Source: Edaphochlamys debaryana (taxonomy: Eukaryota > Chlorophyta > Chlorophyceae > Chlamydomonadales). Taken from it: a stretch of DNA of 64,000 nucleotides. The translations under genes and the position numbers were made by a program. The DNA is taken from contig JAEHOE010000025.1 in assembly GCA_016858145.1 (NCBI GenBank), positions 186,001 to 250,000 of the forward strand. The letters run 5' to 3'. Shown piece after piece: positions 42,436 to 54,052 of this stretch. The notes beneath the pieces were generated by a model that made no database searches, was not told the DNA's origin, and worked only from the letters and a program-made list of their open reading frames with translations. Positions within the stretch are counted from its first letter, which is position 1; each line of letters opens with the position of its first letter.

Positions 42436-45400
42436 ATGGCAGAGTCAACTCCACTGCTGCAGGCAGACCATGGAGCCGGAGCTGGCGCTTCACAGCAGTC
42501 GGAGCTGCAGAGGAAAGCCTCCGGCTGCGTGCTGCACGCAACCGAGACCTGCTTCCTCATGGACGGCTCCCACAAACAGAACGCGGAGCACAGGAAGGTC
42601 AGAAACGCAAGCTTTGATGCCGAGTGCAAAACTGCGGGTGCACCACCGGGATCGGCCTTGTCGCGCAGGTTCAACGCAAGCTTCTCATCGCATGCATCTT
42701 GTGCCTCATCTTCATGGTTGTTGAGGTCGTGGGAGGCTACCTCGCAAGAAGGCAAGCAGTCGCACGCCATTTTCCGGCGCACAAACTGCGTTTCCGTTGT
42801 TAGGAGCCTCGACAGCCTTCGCCAACTAGCTGCTCTGCATAGCAACCCAGCAAGCCGCCGACGTTGGAGAGGAATCTCGGGGGGGGGGACGCGTGCCGCG
42901 CACCAGCCGCCGAAACCCGGCCCGACCGGGGTCTCCACACCGTCGGGCCCTCACACGGCTGAAGTGCCCGCCACTCAAACGGCGAGGCCAGGCACTTGTA
43001 GTTTCGTCAGTGGGCAGGCACCTACTTGAGCCAATCGCCTGGACAGCTGCTCGGGGGCGGAGGAGCAGGGCCCATGCTGTGCCCTGCTCCAGACCATTGC
43101 ATCCCACGCTGCAGAGTACCCCCTCCTGGCCCTCACGAACCGCGTTGCCCCCCTCCTGACCCTCCCTTTCCCCGATCACACCCTACAGCATTGCCATCCT
43201 CTCGGATGCCGCGCACATGCTGTCTGACGTGGCGGGATTCGCGGTGTCGCTGTTCGCGGCCTGGGCCGTGACGCGCAGGAGCCATGAGTCGTACACGTTC
43301 GGATACCACCGGATCGAGATCCTGGGCGCCCTGGCCTCCGTACTCACGATCTGGGCCGTCACGGGGGCGCTGGTGTACGAGGCCGTGCTGCGCGTGCTGT
43401 ACCCAGAGCCGGTCAACGGCAAACGTGAGGCGCATGCTGGGGCCAGGGTTTCCTGTTGAGGGACACGCGGGGGTCGAGAGCTTTCGGTCGGGCTTCAGAC
43501 CATCCTCTTAGGGCGTGGGCTTCGGGTCTTGCAGGAGTGGGGCGACGGTGGTGTCAGGGCTCTGGGCGCTGGGGTCTTTCGGGATCCATCAGGTGGTAGC
43601 AGGGAGGCTGCTCGGGTCTGGGCCTGGCTGAGGGCTGAAGATGGGGTACCCGCACCTTGCCGGTTTGTGCCGGGCAGTTGCCCGGGTGAGCCGCCGCCCG
43701 TGTGTGGCCGTCGCCTCCTGACCCCCGCCACCTACTCCTCTGCTTACTCTCCGTGCCCCTCACCCCGGCCCCCCCCAGTCATGTTCATCATCGCCTGCGC
43801 CGGAATCGGGTTCAACCTCGTCATCGCTGCCGTACTGGGCGAGCACCACGTGCACGGCCCCGGTGGCCACTCGCACGACCATGACCACGACCACGGTCAC
43901 GGGCACTCCCACGGCCACTCCCACGGCCACGGGGGCCACTCCCACGGTCACGGCCACGGCCACAGCCACTCGGACGACGACTCGGACCACAGCCACCACG
44001 GTCACGGCCACTCGCACGGCCACAGCCACGGCCACGCGCGCGCCGCTCCTGCGGCCGGTGCCGGTGGCAGCGCTCCTGCGGCCGGTGGCCACGACCATGG
44101 CCACGACCACTCCCACTCCCACAGCGATGACGACCACTCCCGCTCGGGCCACGGCCACGGCCACGGGGGTGAGCTGGGGGAGGGAGTTGGGCAGGGACGG
44201 GGCAGGGTAGGCGTGCGGGTGGGGTGGGGCCTTGGGCCCGCTGCGGCAGACCAGCCAGCAGGATACCAGTATGTGGGTGGGTGCACGAACAAAACGAGGT
44301 TGGGATGGATGGGGGGTTAGCCTGCGTGCCGGGGTGTTGCGCGAGGCATGGGTGTTAGCTGTGCGCCGGAGCTTGTGTGCGGCAAGGGAGCTGTGTGGGC
44401 GGTGTGAACCCGGGTTAGGCCCGCTGCGCAGAGCAAGCAGGGCGGATAGCGACAGGGATTGGGGGACGGATGGGTAGCCTGCGCGCCGGGCTCGGGCATG
44501 CGAGAGGCGGACCGTTTGTCTTCCATGTGCGGACGAGCCTGGCCGGGAGTTCAGGGGGTGGGCCAGGGGCGTGGGCAGGGGTCAGGGAAGCAGCCTCGAC
44601 TCCGCGGGAGGACTGGCTGGAGCCACGAGGCCAGAGCGCAGTGGACCCCGGACCCCGCCGCATGGTCTGCTGAGCCCACAACCAGCCTCCTCGGTCCTCG
44701 CTTAGTTTTTGACTTCGGCTCTGCTTCCTCCACACCCTGCCCGCAACTCCGCGTGCACCAGAGGCGCCCGGCAACACCAACCACACCCCAAGCCCCCCGG
44801 TCCCAAACCCTCACTCCCTCCTCTTACGCCCCCGCCCGCTCCGACCGCAGACAAGGGCAGCACGTGCTGTGTGATTACGGTGCCGCTGGCGGGCGGCCAG
44901 GCGGCGGGCGCGGGCGGCTCCAAGCCCATCACCGGCGTCATACGGTGAGCGGGGTTGGCGGAGAGATCCCATCGGGTGTGGCGGAACTGGTACAATGTTT
45001 GTGGTCCGGGTGTGTGTGACCGGGCAGGGATGTCGCTAGGTCGGGTGGTAAAAGGGCTACCGCCAACCAGGTGGAATCGAACCACTGGGCCTCCCGGCCC
45101 CTACGGATTTGAAGTCCGCACCCAACGCCAGTCAAGATCAGGCTGGCATTCGGTCGGGTTCGATCGCCTAACCTCAAGGTGCTGTTGCGTCTTCAAAAGA
45201 GACGAGGCCATTTAAGTTCGCCTCGATGACCAAATCTGCAAACTTGCCGCCTATATACCTGTCGTACCGTACGGCAACATGTACGACATTGCCGTACAGC
45301 ATTTCACACATCCGTATCTCCTGTCCCCGCAGCGAGGGCGACCACGAGGTTCCGGTGTGCGTGGACCCTGGCCAGGTGGGGCTAGCGGGGTGCGGGCTAG

Positions 45401-47568
45401 GGGTTGGGGGGCCGAGAGGCTGCACCGCCCTGTTCAAGCTCCGAGTGTTTAGGGGGAAGCCGCATGGGCGCGCGGGGAGGTAGGGATGCATGGACCCCAT
45501 GCAGCTGGCGGTGTGGGGTGGAGGGCGAGCGGCCAGGGGTGTGGGAGGCAGGTGGAGGGGCGGTAGGAGAGGAGCAATGAGTCTCAGGGCCGACCAGTGC
45601 CTTGCCTGCCTCGCGACACTCAATCTTCCTCCGGCTGCGCCCGTCCCTCCCGTTCCACCAGGTCCAGGCGTCGCTAGCAGCAGCCACCAACGGCGGTCCC
45701 TCGGGCGACAGCGGCTCCCACTCCCACAGCCACTCGCACAGCCACAGCCACTCGCACTCGCACAGCGAGGACGAGGGCGCGGGGGCCGCGGGGGCCCGGG
45801 CCGCCAAGCCCGTGGTGGCGGCGGCGGCGGCCCAGCTGGCGGGCGCTGAGATCCACGATCACGATCACAGCGACGACGATCACAGCCACGATCACGGCCA
45901 CGATCACGATCACGGCCACGGTCACGGCCCTGCCAAGGCGCCAGCGGCTCCCGCTGGCCGCAGCAAGGGCCACGGCCATTCGCACGGCCACGGCCACTCC
46001 CACGGCCACGGCGGTCACGGTCACTCCCACGGTCACGGGGGCCACGGGGGCCACAGCCACGACCAGGATCACAACATCAACCTGCGCTCCGCCGTGCTCC
46101 ACGTCATCGGCGACCTGCTGCAGAGCATCGGGGTGGCCATGGCGGGGGCGGTCATCTGGTGGAAGCAGGACGACCCGCGCTGGCAGGTGGGCGGGCCCGG
46201 GCGCGGGCCCGGGGCGGGCCCGAAGTTTCGGCGGGGCAGGGCAGGGCACATGGGAGGGAGGGGCTGCACGCGAGCTGCGGTCTTAGTCTTTGGGCGCAGT
46301 CTGTGGGGGCTGCTCAGCCCCGCTGGCTGCCACTGGCGCCGACCCCGCACACCGCCATCCCACCCAACCCGCTGCCCCTCACCTCACCCCCTTCTCGCCC
46401 CACCCGACCCACATCGCCCACTCCGCCCGACCCAGATCGTGGACCCCCTCTGCACCTTTCTGTTCGCCATCCTGGTGCTGCTCACCACCCGCGGCATCAT
46501 TGCCGACATCACGCACACGCTCATGGAGCGCACGCCGCACCACCTGGACCTGGGGGCGGTCACCAACACCATGAACGAGGTGGGGGGGTTGGGGGGTTGG
46601 GGGGGGGGGCGTGAAGGGGCTGGAGGTGGTGAGAGTGTCGAGAAGAGAGGATGAGGCCGGGAGTGCACGTCGGCTTGGCTGGAGGCTGGGGCTTGCGGTC
46701 CTTCTTCAGGGGGGCTGGGGTGGGGGCAAAGGGGGCTGGAGGGGGTTAGTGGAGAAGGGCTCGATGAGAGAGGTCAAGTCCGGGGGTGCGCGTCGGCATG
46801 GCATGGGGGTTCTCTTGTGAGCCACAAGGGGGATGTGGTGGGATCTGGGTTGGCCTGCCATCCAACGCCCTCCTGGCAGGGACTCGGGGTCCCTCTCCCT
46901 TCGCCCGTGCCTCCCTCTTGCTGGCCGCCGCTTTCCGGTCCGAGACGCTCGCCAGAGAAGAGAGGATGAGGCCGGGAGTGCACGTCGGCTTGGCTGGAGG
47001 CAGGGGCTTGGGGTCCTTCTCCCATCCCCCTTGCCTCCCTTCTGGACCCACCCTCCCCGCCTGTCAGGGACTTGAGATCGCCCTCCCCCGCTTGCCTCCT
47101 CCCTCCTCTACCCCTCCCCCAGATGGACGGCATCCTGGACGTGCACGACCTGCACGTGTGGAACCTGTCCATGGGGCTGCCCATCCTCACGGCGCACGTG
47201 CACATCGGCCCGTCGGCTGACGCGGACGCCGTACTGCAGGGCCTCGAGGCCTACGTGCGGTCCCTGGGCATCAACCACTCCACCATCCAGATCTGCAACT
47301 ACCAGGGTGCGGACGGTTGGCGGTTGGGCCTGCGGTCGGGTACGGTTGGCGGTTTGGTGGGGACTCGGGTTGGGGGGGTGGCGAGGATCGAGCTTGCGCT
47401 CCCCAGCTCCCCTGCCCTGCCTTGACCCTTGCTGATAATCCTGCTTCCTTGACACTCCCCACGCGCCCCCCGGCATGCGCTCCCGCAGGCACCGCCCTGG
47501 CGGTTACGGGCGCCGCGGACTCGGGGCCCAGCTCGGGCAGCGAGACGGCGGGCGACGCGCGGGTGTGA
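42436..47568 (+). CDS. MTP1: Zinc-type cation diffusion facilitator (MTP1-like transporter)
   Basis: Exons 42436-42597, 42669-42751, 43189-43424, 43779-44168, 44851-44944, 45333-45375, 45662-46186, 46436-46579, 47123-47306, 47489-47568 (TGA); all in phase, 646 residues. CDF proteins exchange cytosolic Zn2+ for protons across vacuole or other organelle membranes. Evidence: transmembrane 1 ([19 protein letters not shown]), transmembrane 2 motif [14 protein letters not shown] with Hxxx[13 protein letters not shown], transmembrane 4 ([18 protein letters not shown]), transmembrane 5 with HVIGD, and a C-terminal domain with [11 protein letters not shown] and the HVHI motif. Both HxxxD sites fit the zinc subfamily. 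The loop between transmembranes 4 and 5 is unusually long, with two His/Gly/Ser-rich blocks (exons 4 and 7) split by a Cys-containing segment. Intron 2 appears to start with GC, and intron 5 contains an antisense tRNA-Sec. The MTP1 name rests on subfamily likeness. Confidence 0.93.
45050..45053 (-). terminator. RNA polymerase III terminator of tRNA-Sec
   Basis: A run of four T on the - strand lies seven bases after the discriminator base of the tRNA. Confidence 0.75.
45061..45147 (-). tRNA. tRNA-Sec (anticodon TCA)
   Basis: 87 bases on -, folding like eukaryotic selenocysteine tRNA. The 9-bp acceptor stem GCCAGCCTG pairs with CTGGTTGGC and has the U-U mismatch at pair 8 seen in animal tRNA-Sec. 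It is followed by a 6-bp D stem, anticodon arm GCGGA-CTTCAAA-TCCGT with anticodon TCA, a long variable arm (GGGGCC/GGCCC), T arm GTGG-TTCGATT-CCAC, and discriminator G73. It lies antisense inside intron 5 (44945-45332) of the zinc transporter. A TATATA at 45252-45257 lies about 105 bases upstream of its 5' end, farther than a standard pol III type 3 TATA box, so promoter assignment is open. Confidence 0.93.
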
Positions 47569-49311
47569 TGCGTTGCTACCCATAGTTGAGCTGCCGAGTA
47601 GCGGCAGCCGGTTTGGCCTCGTCTGTCGGGTGGGGGCAAGGCTCGGAGCGAGGTGTTGTTTGTTGGGGTTGTTGGAAAGCGTGTACACGGGCGGGACGCC
47701 CGCTGGGCCCTCGTGTGTGGATCAGGGCGGCGCGCGCAGTGGGGTGTTGCCCAGGCCGGCTGGTTAGACCGGGGCACGGCCGGGCAGGGGGCGCTGGGGC
47801 GGCCTCCTCAACGAACCCTCTGAACCTCACGCACCCCCGGGGCGGCAGTCAGGGGCGCTTGACTAGGCAGACCCGGTTCCTACTGCACCGGCTGGGACCC
47901 AGCTGGTGAGGGACTCACGTGGCCACGCGGGCTTAGCATGCAGTGTGTTACAAGAGGCTGGTCCTAGTATCTCAAAAAGACGTGTGGGGCATGTGTCGAG
48001 GCTTGAGGGTTTTGTCGAAGGGCTAGAGCCCTCTGTCGTAGACAAGCGGGGCGCCCACACGGGGTAATCCCGGGTAATCCCGGGGGGCTTCGCCGCCCGA
48101 AGAGCCTGACGGCGGCGGCTCAGCCCAAAAGTCGGGTTAGGGCACGGGCATGCAAGGTTCAATGAGACGCCTAAAGTAGTGTTTGCGGTTGTCGGTTACC
48201 TCCCGCTGTGATGCCGGGCTCCCAAGAGGCAGGTGCCGCCCAGCCCGCTGACCCGCTAGCCCTACGTTTGGGCTGGATCCCGGGTGGAGGCGAGGCCAGG
48301 GAGGAGGCAGAGATTCCCACTTGTCCAGGTCTATAGAGGGCCGTTGCCCAGCGGGTGATGCCCAGCGACGGCGGAGGCTGTGTGTGGGAGTCGTGATTGC
48401 GCATGCTGTGGGGTTGGGGTGGTTGGGAGTGTGGGGTGTGGCTCCCCAGGCAAAGCCGGGGCCGGACAGCGGTGGTGGCAGTGGCGGCGAGGGTTAGCAG
48501 TCGGGGAAACAGACGATGCGGTCCGGACGAGGTCGTGTTGCCGGGTCCAGGGCGTTTGGGAGCGCCTCAGGGAAGGCTTAAAGCGCCCGGACAGTACTGG
48601 GCCCTGTGCAACCATGCAAACTGCCCGGCGATCTGCACACGATCCACCTGTTTCCCTGGCTTCAGCGAGCAGCCCATGACATGCCACAAGGCATCCTCAT
48701 CACGCCCACAAGGCTGTGGCAAGGGGTTACATACTGTACTCGTAGGGTCGCAGGGGCCATGCAGCGCAGCCGGTCGAGTGTTTGCAAGGGGGCTCGGCCC
48801 TCCCATCCCCGCACATGCGCACACCTACGCCCTTGCAGGCCCTGGCAAGCTCGTGCACTGCTGGCGTGCAGTCACCCGCTGGCCTTCCCTCACCCCGCAC
48901 TGCGCTTGGGACCCAGCCTTGGCCTATCTCTTGTGTGCCATACGGGGGCTATGCCCACCCTCCCTGTGCAATGCACGATCCAGAGTGCAGCGTGCCGGCA
49001 TTTTCTTGCTGCCCATGCCACTGCCGGTTGTCTGCTAGCGCCCCGCGCCCGCGCGGTTCGCGCCCCTGCTGACCGATGGCCGTGGCCCCACCTTGGCCCG
49101 TGTACCGCCCGTGTACCGCAGAGGGCGGGGCCTATGCTGCCTCTCTCCATCTCCTCCCATGCGCAGCTGCCGTCGGCTCGATCTACCCCATCCCGCATGC
49201 AGCAGCGGTCACAACGGCCTCTCCAGCCCTCTCCAGCCCTCTGCAGCCCGGCGAGGATGCACCCCTCCGGCCAGCTACCGCCGGACTGCCAGCACTGATG
49301 CTACTGCCCTG
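47569..49311. other. Convergent 3' intergenic region
   Basis: This lies between the stops of the zinc transporter (+) and the F-box-like gene (-). I see no gene. A TTACA (TGTAA on -) near 47949 and another at 48727 are the only poly(A)-like signals; none was found on +. Confidence 0.45.
48727..48731 (-). terminator. Candidate poly(A) signal for the F-box-like gene
   Basis: TGTAA on -, about 580 bases after the stop at 49312. Confidence 0.4.
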
Positions 49312-51286
49312 CTACTGCTCCCACTCTCCGAGCGCCTGCACCTCCCGAAGCACCGCATCCCGGTAGCGCGGCAGCCGGCGCTCTTGGTCGCACAGTGGCT
49401 GCAGCCAAGCGGCAATCTCCGCCACAGCCCCAAGGAGCCCCTGCAGCGGGAGGGCCCCCGCCCCCGCCGCCTCCGCAGCGGCTGCCTCCAGAGCCCGCGC
49501 CCAGGCCTCCACCGCTGCCATCAACCCCGCACCAGAGGCGCCGGGGGGCAGCGGAGGGAGCCGCGGCGCGAGTGGCAACTCGCGCTCGGCGCATGCAGCG
49601 ATGGCCTGAAGGCCATTCGTGGAGACAGGTACAGCCACCACCAGCTGCCGCTCGCACGTGCCTAACATGAGGGCCTCGCTCAGCACGCGCGCGACCCCGA
49701 GGCTGCGGCGCCCCGGCAGCCCCACGGGACCCGAGCTAACGACGGTGGGGGCAGGGCCGGGGGCCGCTGCCCCCGCCTGCTCGCCCGAGCCCCTGCCGAT
49801 CAGCCGCTGGGGCCAGTCCCAGGCGCGTGCCGCCTCCAACTCGAGGGCGGCCCGGGACAGCTCCTGAGCGCCCAGCAGCCACTCGGCAGCCCTGGGGGGC
49901 GGGAGCGGGAGGAAGCGAGCAAATTGGGAGGCGGGAGCGAAAGGAAGCGAGCAGGAGTTGGCAGGATGAGAGGCGAAGCAACGCAGTCGCTGTGGGAAGT
50001 GGGACTCTAGGAGTTCACGGCTCATGCCCCTTGTCCCTCGTAACTACCACCACCAAGGAAGGTCTTGACTCAACCAACAAGACCCAGCCTTCTGCAAGCC
50101 CCTTTCTATTGCAGGTGTGTTGCACGTCTTTGTCGCACCTTCCCGCCGTCGCGTTGTGTGCGGCCACCTCCTCCGGCACCAGAGGCCCGGGCAGCCCCCC
50201 GGGGCCCCCCGCGCCCCCAGTGCGGCTACGGAGGCGGGCCAAGGTACGGGGCCCCATGGGGAAGGCCGCTCCCAGGCCGGGGCAGGGGAAGTCAGGGCTC
50301 TGCGGAAGGTGGGGCAGGGGAGGAGGACGTGGGACCACAACCGCGGCCGGGGGAGGGCACCGCCAAGCGGGCCAGAGCGCGAGGGCGCAGGGCCGCAGTC
50401 AGGAGCCCCGGGGGTACCGCAATCGCCCAACGGAAGTCGGGCATGGTAAAGCAGCGCCTAGTGCTCCCATTGCCCCTCCCCCCCACCCCCTGCCTACCCC
50501 CCCCCTACGGCCCCACCGCCATCAGAGCCCGGGCCGCCTCCCAGCGGCGCTGGCGCCAGACGGGGTCGCCCAGTCGCCACGGGCCCCCCTCCGGCTTGCA
50601 TGGCAGGAGGTCCGGCCCCAGCTGTGCACTTGATTGGGCATCATCTTCCTGCTCGCCAGCGGCCGGCGGGTCTCCGCCCTCGGCATCGAGGCCGGCGCCA
50701 CCGCCTCGCACCGCCTGCTCCTGACCCTCCGTGACGTCATCCTCCCCCCGCCCCCACCGCCCCAGTCGGCCCAGACAGCGCGGCCAGAGCGCCTCGAGCG
50801 CCCAGAAGAGCTGGGACAGGGGCGCTGGGGGGCTGGGGTGTGGAGGGGGGAGCGGGGAGGGGGCTCACAGAAACAGGCGAAGCAGCGCAGCACCCAAGGA
50901 ACCCGTGCATCTCCTTGAGGGAGTTAAGGCCAGGCCCTTCAATTCCTGACTAACTCATTCTCGCAGGCTAACCAAGCGCTTTGCTTTGTTGATGCTGGCA
51001 AGTCCCAGGCTAACCTCTCTAGCTTCGACAGTTCCTTGAGCTCTCCTGCATCCGCCTCCACCTCCGCCAGGGCCCGGCCGAGCCGGGGGAGGGCCTGCGT
51101 CGCCGCGGCCCAGCGCGCGCGGGCCTGCGCCCTCCGCCGCCCCCCCAGGGAGTGGGCCGCCACCGCCGCCCAGCCGCGGCAGGAGAGCGCGGCGTGCGTC
51201 AGGCAGCGGGGGGGCAGCAGGGACAGGGCCTGGGCGGGGACCAGGGGGGCAGGGGGGCAGGGGCAGAGCCGGGGGGCGCAGCACAT
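49312..51286 (-). CDS. F-box-like protein, function unknown
   Basis: Exons 51286-51015, 50832-50517, 50299-50139, 49891-49312, all in phase, 442 residues. The first exon contains ALSLLPPRCLTHAALSCRG followed by WAAVA, which resembles the second half of an F-box (LPPRDLxRAAxVCRxW). F-box proteins bring substrates to SCF ubiquitin ligases. The usual first F-box helix is not clear, and a CAG just before ALSLLPP could be an acceptor, so an additional upstream exon may carry the real N terminus. The rest is Ala/Gly/Pro/Trp-rich without a repeat domain I recognise; the C-terminal 190 residues look helical (EWLLGAQELSRAALELEAA, AEIAAWLQPLCDQERRLP). Moderately sure it is a gene, less sure of the F-box. 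Confidence 0.6.
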
Positions 51287-51929
51287 GGATGGGGGGAGAC
51301 CGCACAGCAGACAGCTGCCACTTCGCGAGCTGCCCCTGCCGACCGTAGCGGCCCTTCATTGCCCGCTCCCTTCCCGGCTCCCACCGGCTCAAGGGCGTCG
51401 CGCGGGGGCCGGGACCAGAGCGCCCCGCCATCTCCCTCCCCCTCGGCGGGTCCTGCCTCGGGCTTCACGGTTGCCCCTGACCCTGCCGCCTGTGAGCGGC
51501 AGCCTCCTTGGTCCCCGCAGCAAGCGCCAGCACTGCGGCAAGGAGCGGGGGATGCAGCTCAGACCAACACAGGGGCCGTCCCTGCCGGGGCTTCTCGCGC
51601 AGCCCCTCGCCGAGCGCTCATTGCCCGCTGCTGACTCTTTGCAGGGCGCAAGAGCTTGGGGCGGTGCGGGGGCGAGGCTCCAGGGCCCGGGGCGAGAGGC
51701 CGCACCTTCGCTCCTCCGACGCGAAGTCGTCCGAGGAGTCGCCTCGCTGCTGCGGTCCCGCGCGCTCGCGAGCGTCTTGCATGGCTGCAGCTGGAGGGCC
51801 TCGGTGGTGTGCTGTCGCCTGCGTGTGGGCGCAGCGGGGGCAACGGCACTGGGGCCCATGGCGGACCCTCCCCGAGCTGCATCCCCCTTCGTCATCATCG
51901 GACTACGCTGCACGGCCCCTGCGAGCACT

Positions 51930-53104
51930 CCCCTCCGCGAGGGCTCCCCGCAGGCCCCCGCTCCCTTCCCTGGGCAGTCTTGCCCTCCGCCCAGTCCACT
52001 CCCTGCGGCTGCAGGGGGCAGCCGGCAGCAGCCCTGGCGAGTCTTGGCCACGGAGTCTGCCAACCCGCTTCCGTGCAACGCCCCGGGGCTCGCAGTCGAC
52101 TGGCCCGGGCCCCGGAGTTACAGACGTACCGTGGGCTGCAACCTGCCAGCCGTGCAAGGGGTGGGGTCGGTGAGGGTCGGGGGAACAGCACCCATACAGC
52201 GGGCCCTGCGAGTACAGTGCCCACACCGCGGTGCTTGTGCTTTGCGCCATGCCATCTCTCCCAGCGTGTGTTACATACCAAAAGCAGCGCTTCCAATCTC
52301 TTCAACTGTCCGATGCATCGGCCCCCCAAGGGCAGGGGAACGGATGGACGGGCCGCGGGCCAACACCCACGACCCCCGCTGCGGTGCTTGAGCAAGGGTC
52401 ATGCCGGAGGGCCGCCCTGCTGCTGCGGCAGCAACCCTGGCGAGTCTTGGCCACGGAGTCTGCCAGCCCGCTTCCCTCTGCCAGGCCGCCGGCGCCCGGG
52501 CCCCGGAGATACCGACTTACCGCGGGCTGCAAGACGTGCAAGGACGTACCTTGGGTTGGCGCGTGTATTACGTCGGGGGGACTTTACCCACAGAGAGCCA
52601 TATGCCATCTCTCCCAGCGTGTGTTACATACCGTACCAACAGCAGCGCTTTCCGATCTCTTCAACTGCAGCGTCTGAGCTCTACACCGAGGAGGGTTACG
52701 GCCCCTGAGAGCACATCACCCCCTCGGCCCCTCCCCGCCCCCCCACGGCCCCCGCCCCCTTCCCTGGGCAGTGTTGCCCTCCGCCCAGACCACTGCTCCA
52801 CTCCCTGCGGCTGCGTAGAGCAGCAGCCCTGGCGAGTCCTGGCCACGGAGTCTGCCAGCCCGCATCCGTGCAACGCCCCGGGGCTCGCAGTCGACGGGCC
52901 CGGGCCCCGGAGTTACCAACTAACCGTGTGCTGCAAGCAGCGCAAGGACGTACGTGGGGTTGGGGTCGGGGGGACAGCACCTACACAGCGGCCCCTGCGA
53001 GTACAAGTGTTCACACCGCGGTGCTTGTGCTTTGCAAGAGCCATGCCACCTCTCCCAGCGTGTGTTACATAGCAACCGCAGCGCTTCCAATCTCTTCAAC
53101 TGCA
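51930..53104. repeat. Three tandem repeats of roughly 300-400 bp
   Basis: Three related units end near 52308, 52670 and 53104. Each carries ccctggcgagtcytggccacggagtctgcca, later a ccggagttacmracta/gataccgactt region, then ctctcccagcgtgtgttacata and a closing ttccaatctcttcaactg. The middle unit is shorter at its start. Each unit has one TTACA, i.e. a TGTAA on -. The array lies between the F-box-like gene start and the guanine deaminase stop. Confidence 0.85.
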
Positions 53105-54052
53105 GCTTACGCCCTGCCCCCGCCTCAACTTGACACCCACGCGTACTCCTATCACGTGGCTCCACGCGCCTCAATCACCGCCGCGGCCAACGCCGTTCAA
53201 CCAATCTCTCTCCGTTGTTTGGTAGGGCCCGGGCCGCCTTACGTCTCGCGCCACCCATGTGTGTCACATGCCGCCGTTTTTTTCGGCTGACATTACGATT
53301 ACTGGGTGGCGGAAAACCGAGCTCGAAGGCCAAGCCGCAAAGCATCCCACACCGTCCCGATTTGATCAAGAAAGGAAGGCCGACATAAACTCACACATAC
53401 AACTCATCTTGTGCAGCTAGCACGCCCTATTCCGATCACTCAAAACACACGTACTCGCCGCTTTATCTAGCACGCCTGCGTTAGCCGTCCCGTGCCGACA
53501 CGCCATACGCGTGCCGCCCGACCGCGCACCGCCGCCATCCGCTCAGGCCGCGTATGCCGCAAGGCCCTCTCGATATCTCCAGCTCAGCTGCCCACGCTCT
53601 CTTCACAAGTGTAGGCAGCGGTGGGGTGGGATGCGGCCCCTCGGAACCCAGGCGCGAAACAGGCGAGGGAAAAGCACCCTCGCCCGTCGCCTGGGCCCTC
53701 GAGACCCGCAGTGCCGCTTGCCCCAATCGCAACAATCGATCGTGCCTTCATGCCAATTGGACCTCACTCGGGGGGCGCTCAGGCCCCCGCTACTGGTACA
53801 GGGTACAGCAAAGAGGACGTACGTACAGCCCGCCGTACAACCAGATCGGGCAGGGGTAGCGGTACACATGCTCCCACGGCAGGGGCGCAACTCGCCGCCC
53901 AAGAATAGTAAGCACACGTCATGCGATGCAGAAAGGAAAGAACACGCCAGGACATCCCATGTGTGACGCCCACCTCAGCGCTCCACTCCCCCTTGCGCCC
54001 AAACGGCTGGGGCGAGGGTGCCCAATGCGCGGGCCGCCTCCGCAACTCCACC
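53105..54052. other. Downstream flank of guanine deaminase, no gene seen
   Basis: This is probably the 3' UTR of the deaminase (stop at 54053); the nearest TGTAA on - is at 53065-53069, at the edge of the tandem repeats. No exon is supported. Confidence 0.4.
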
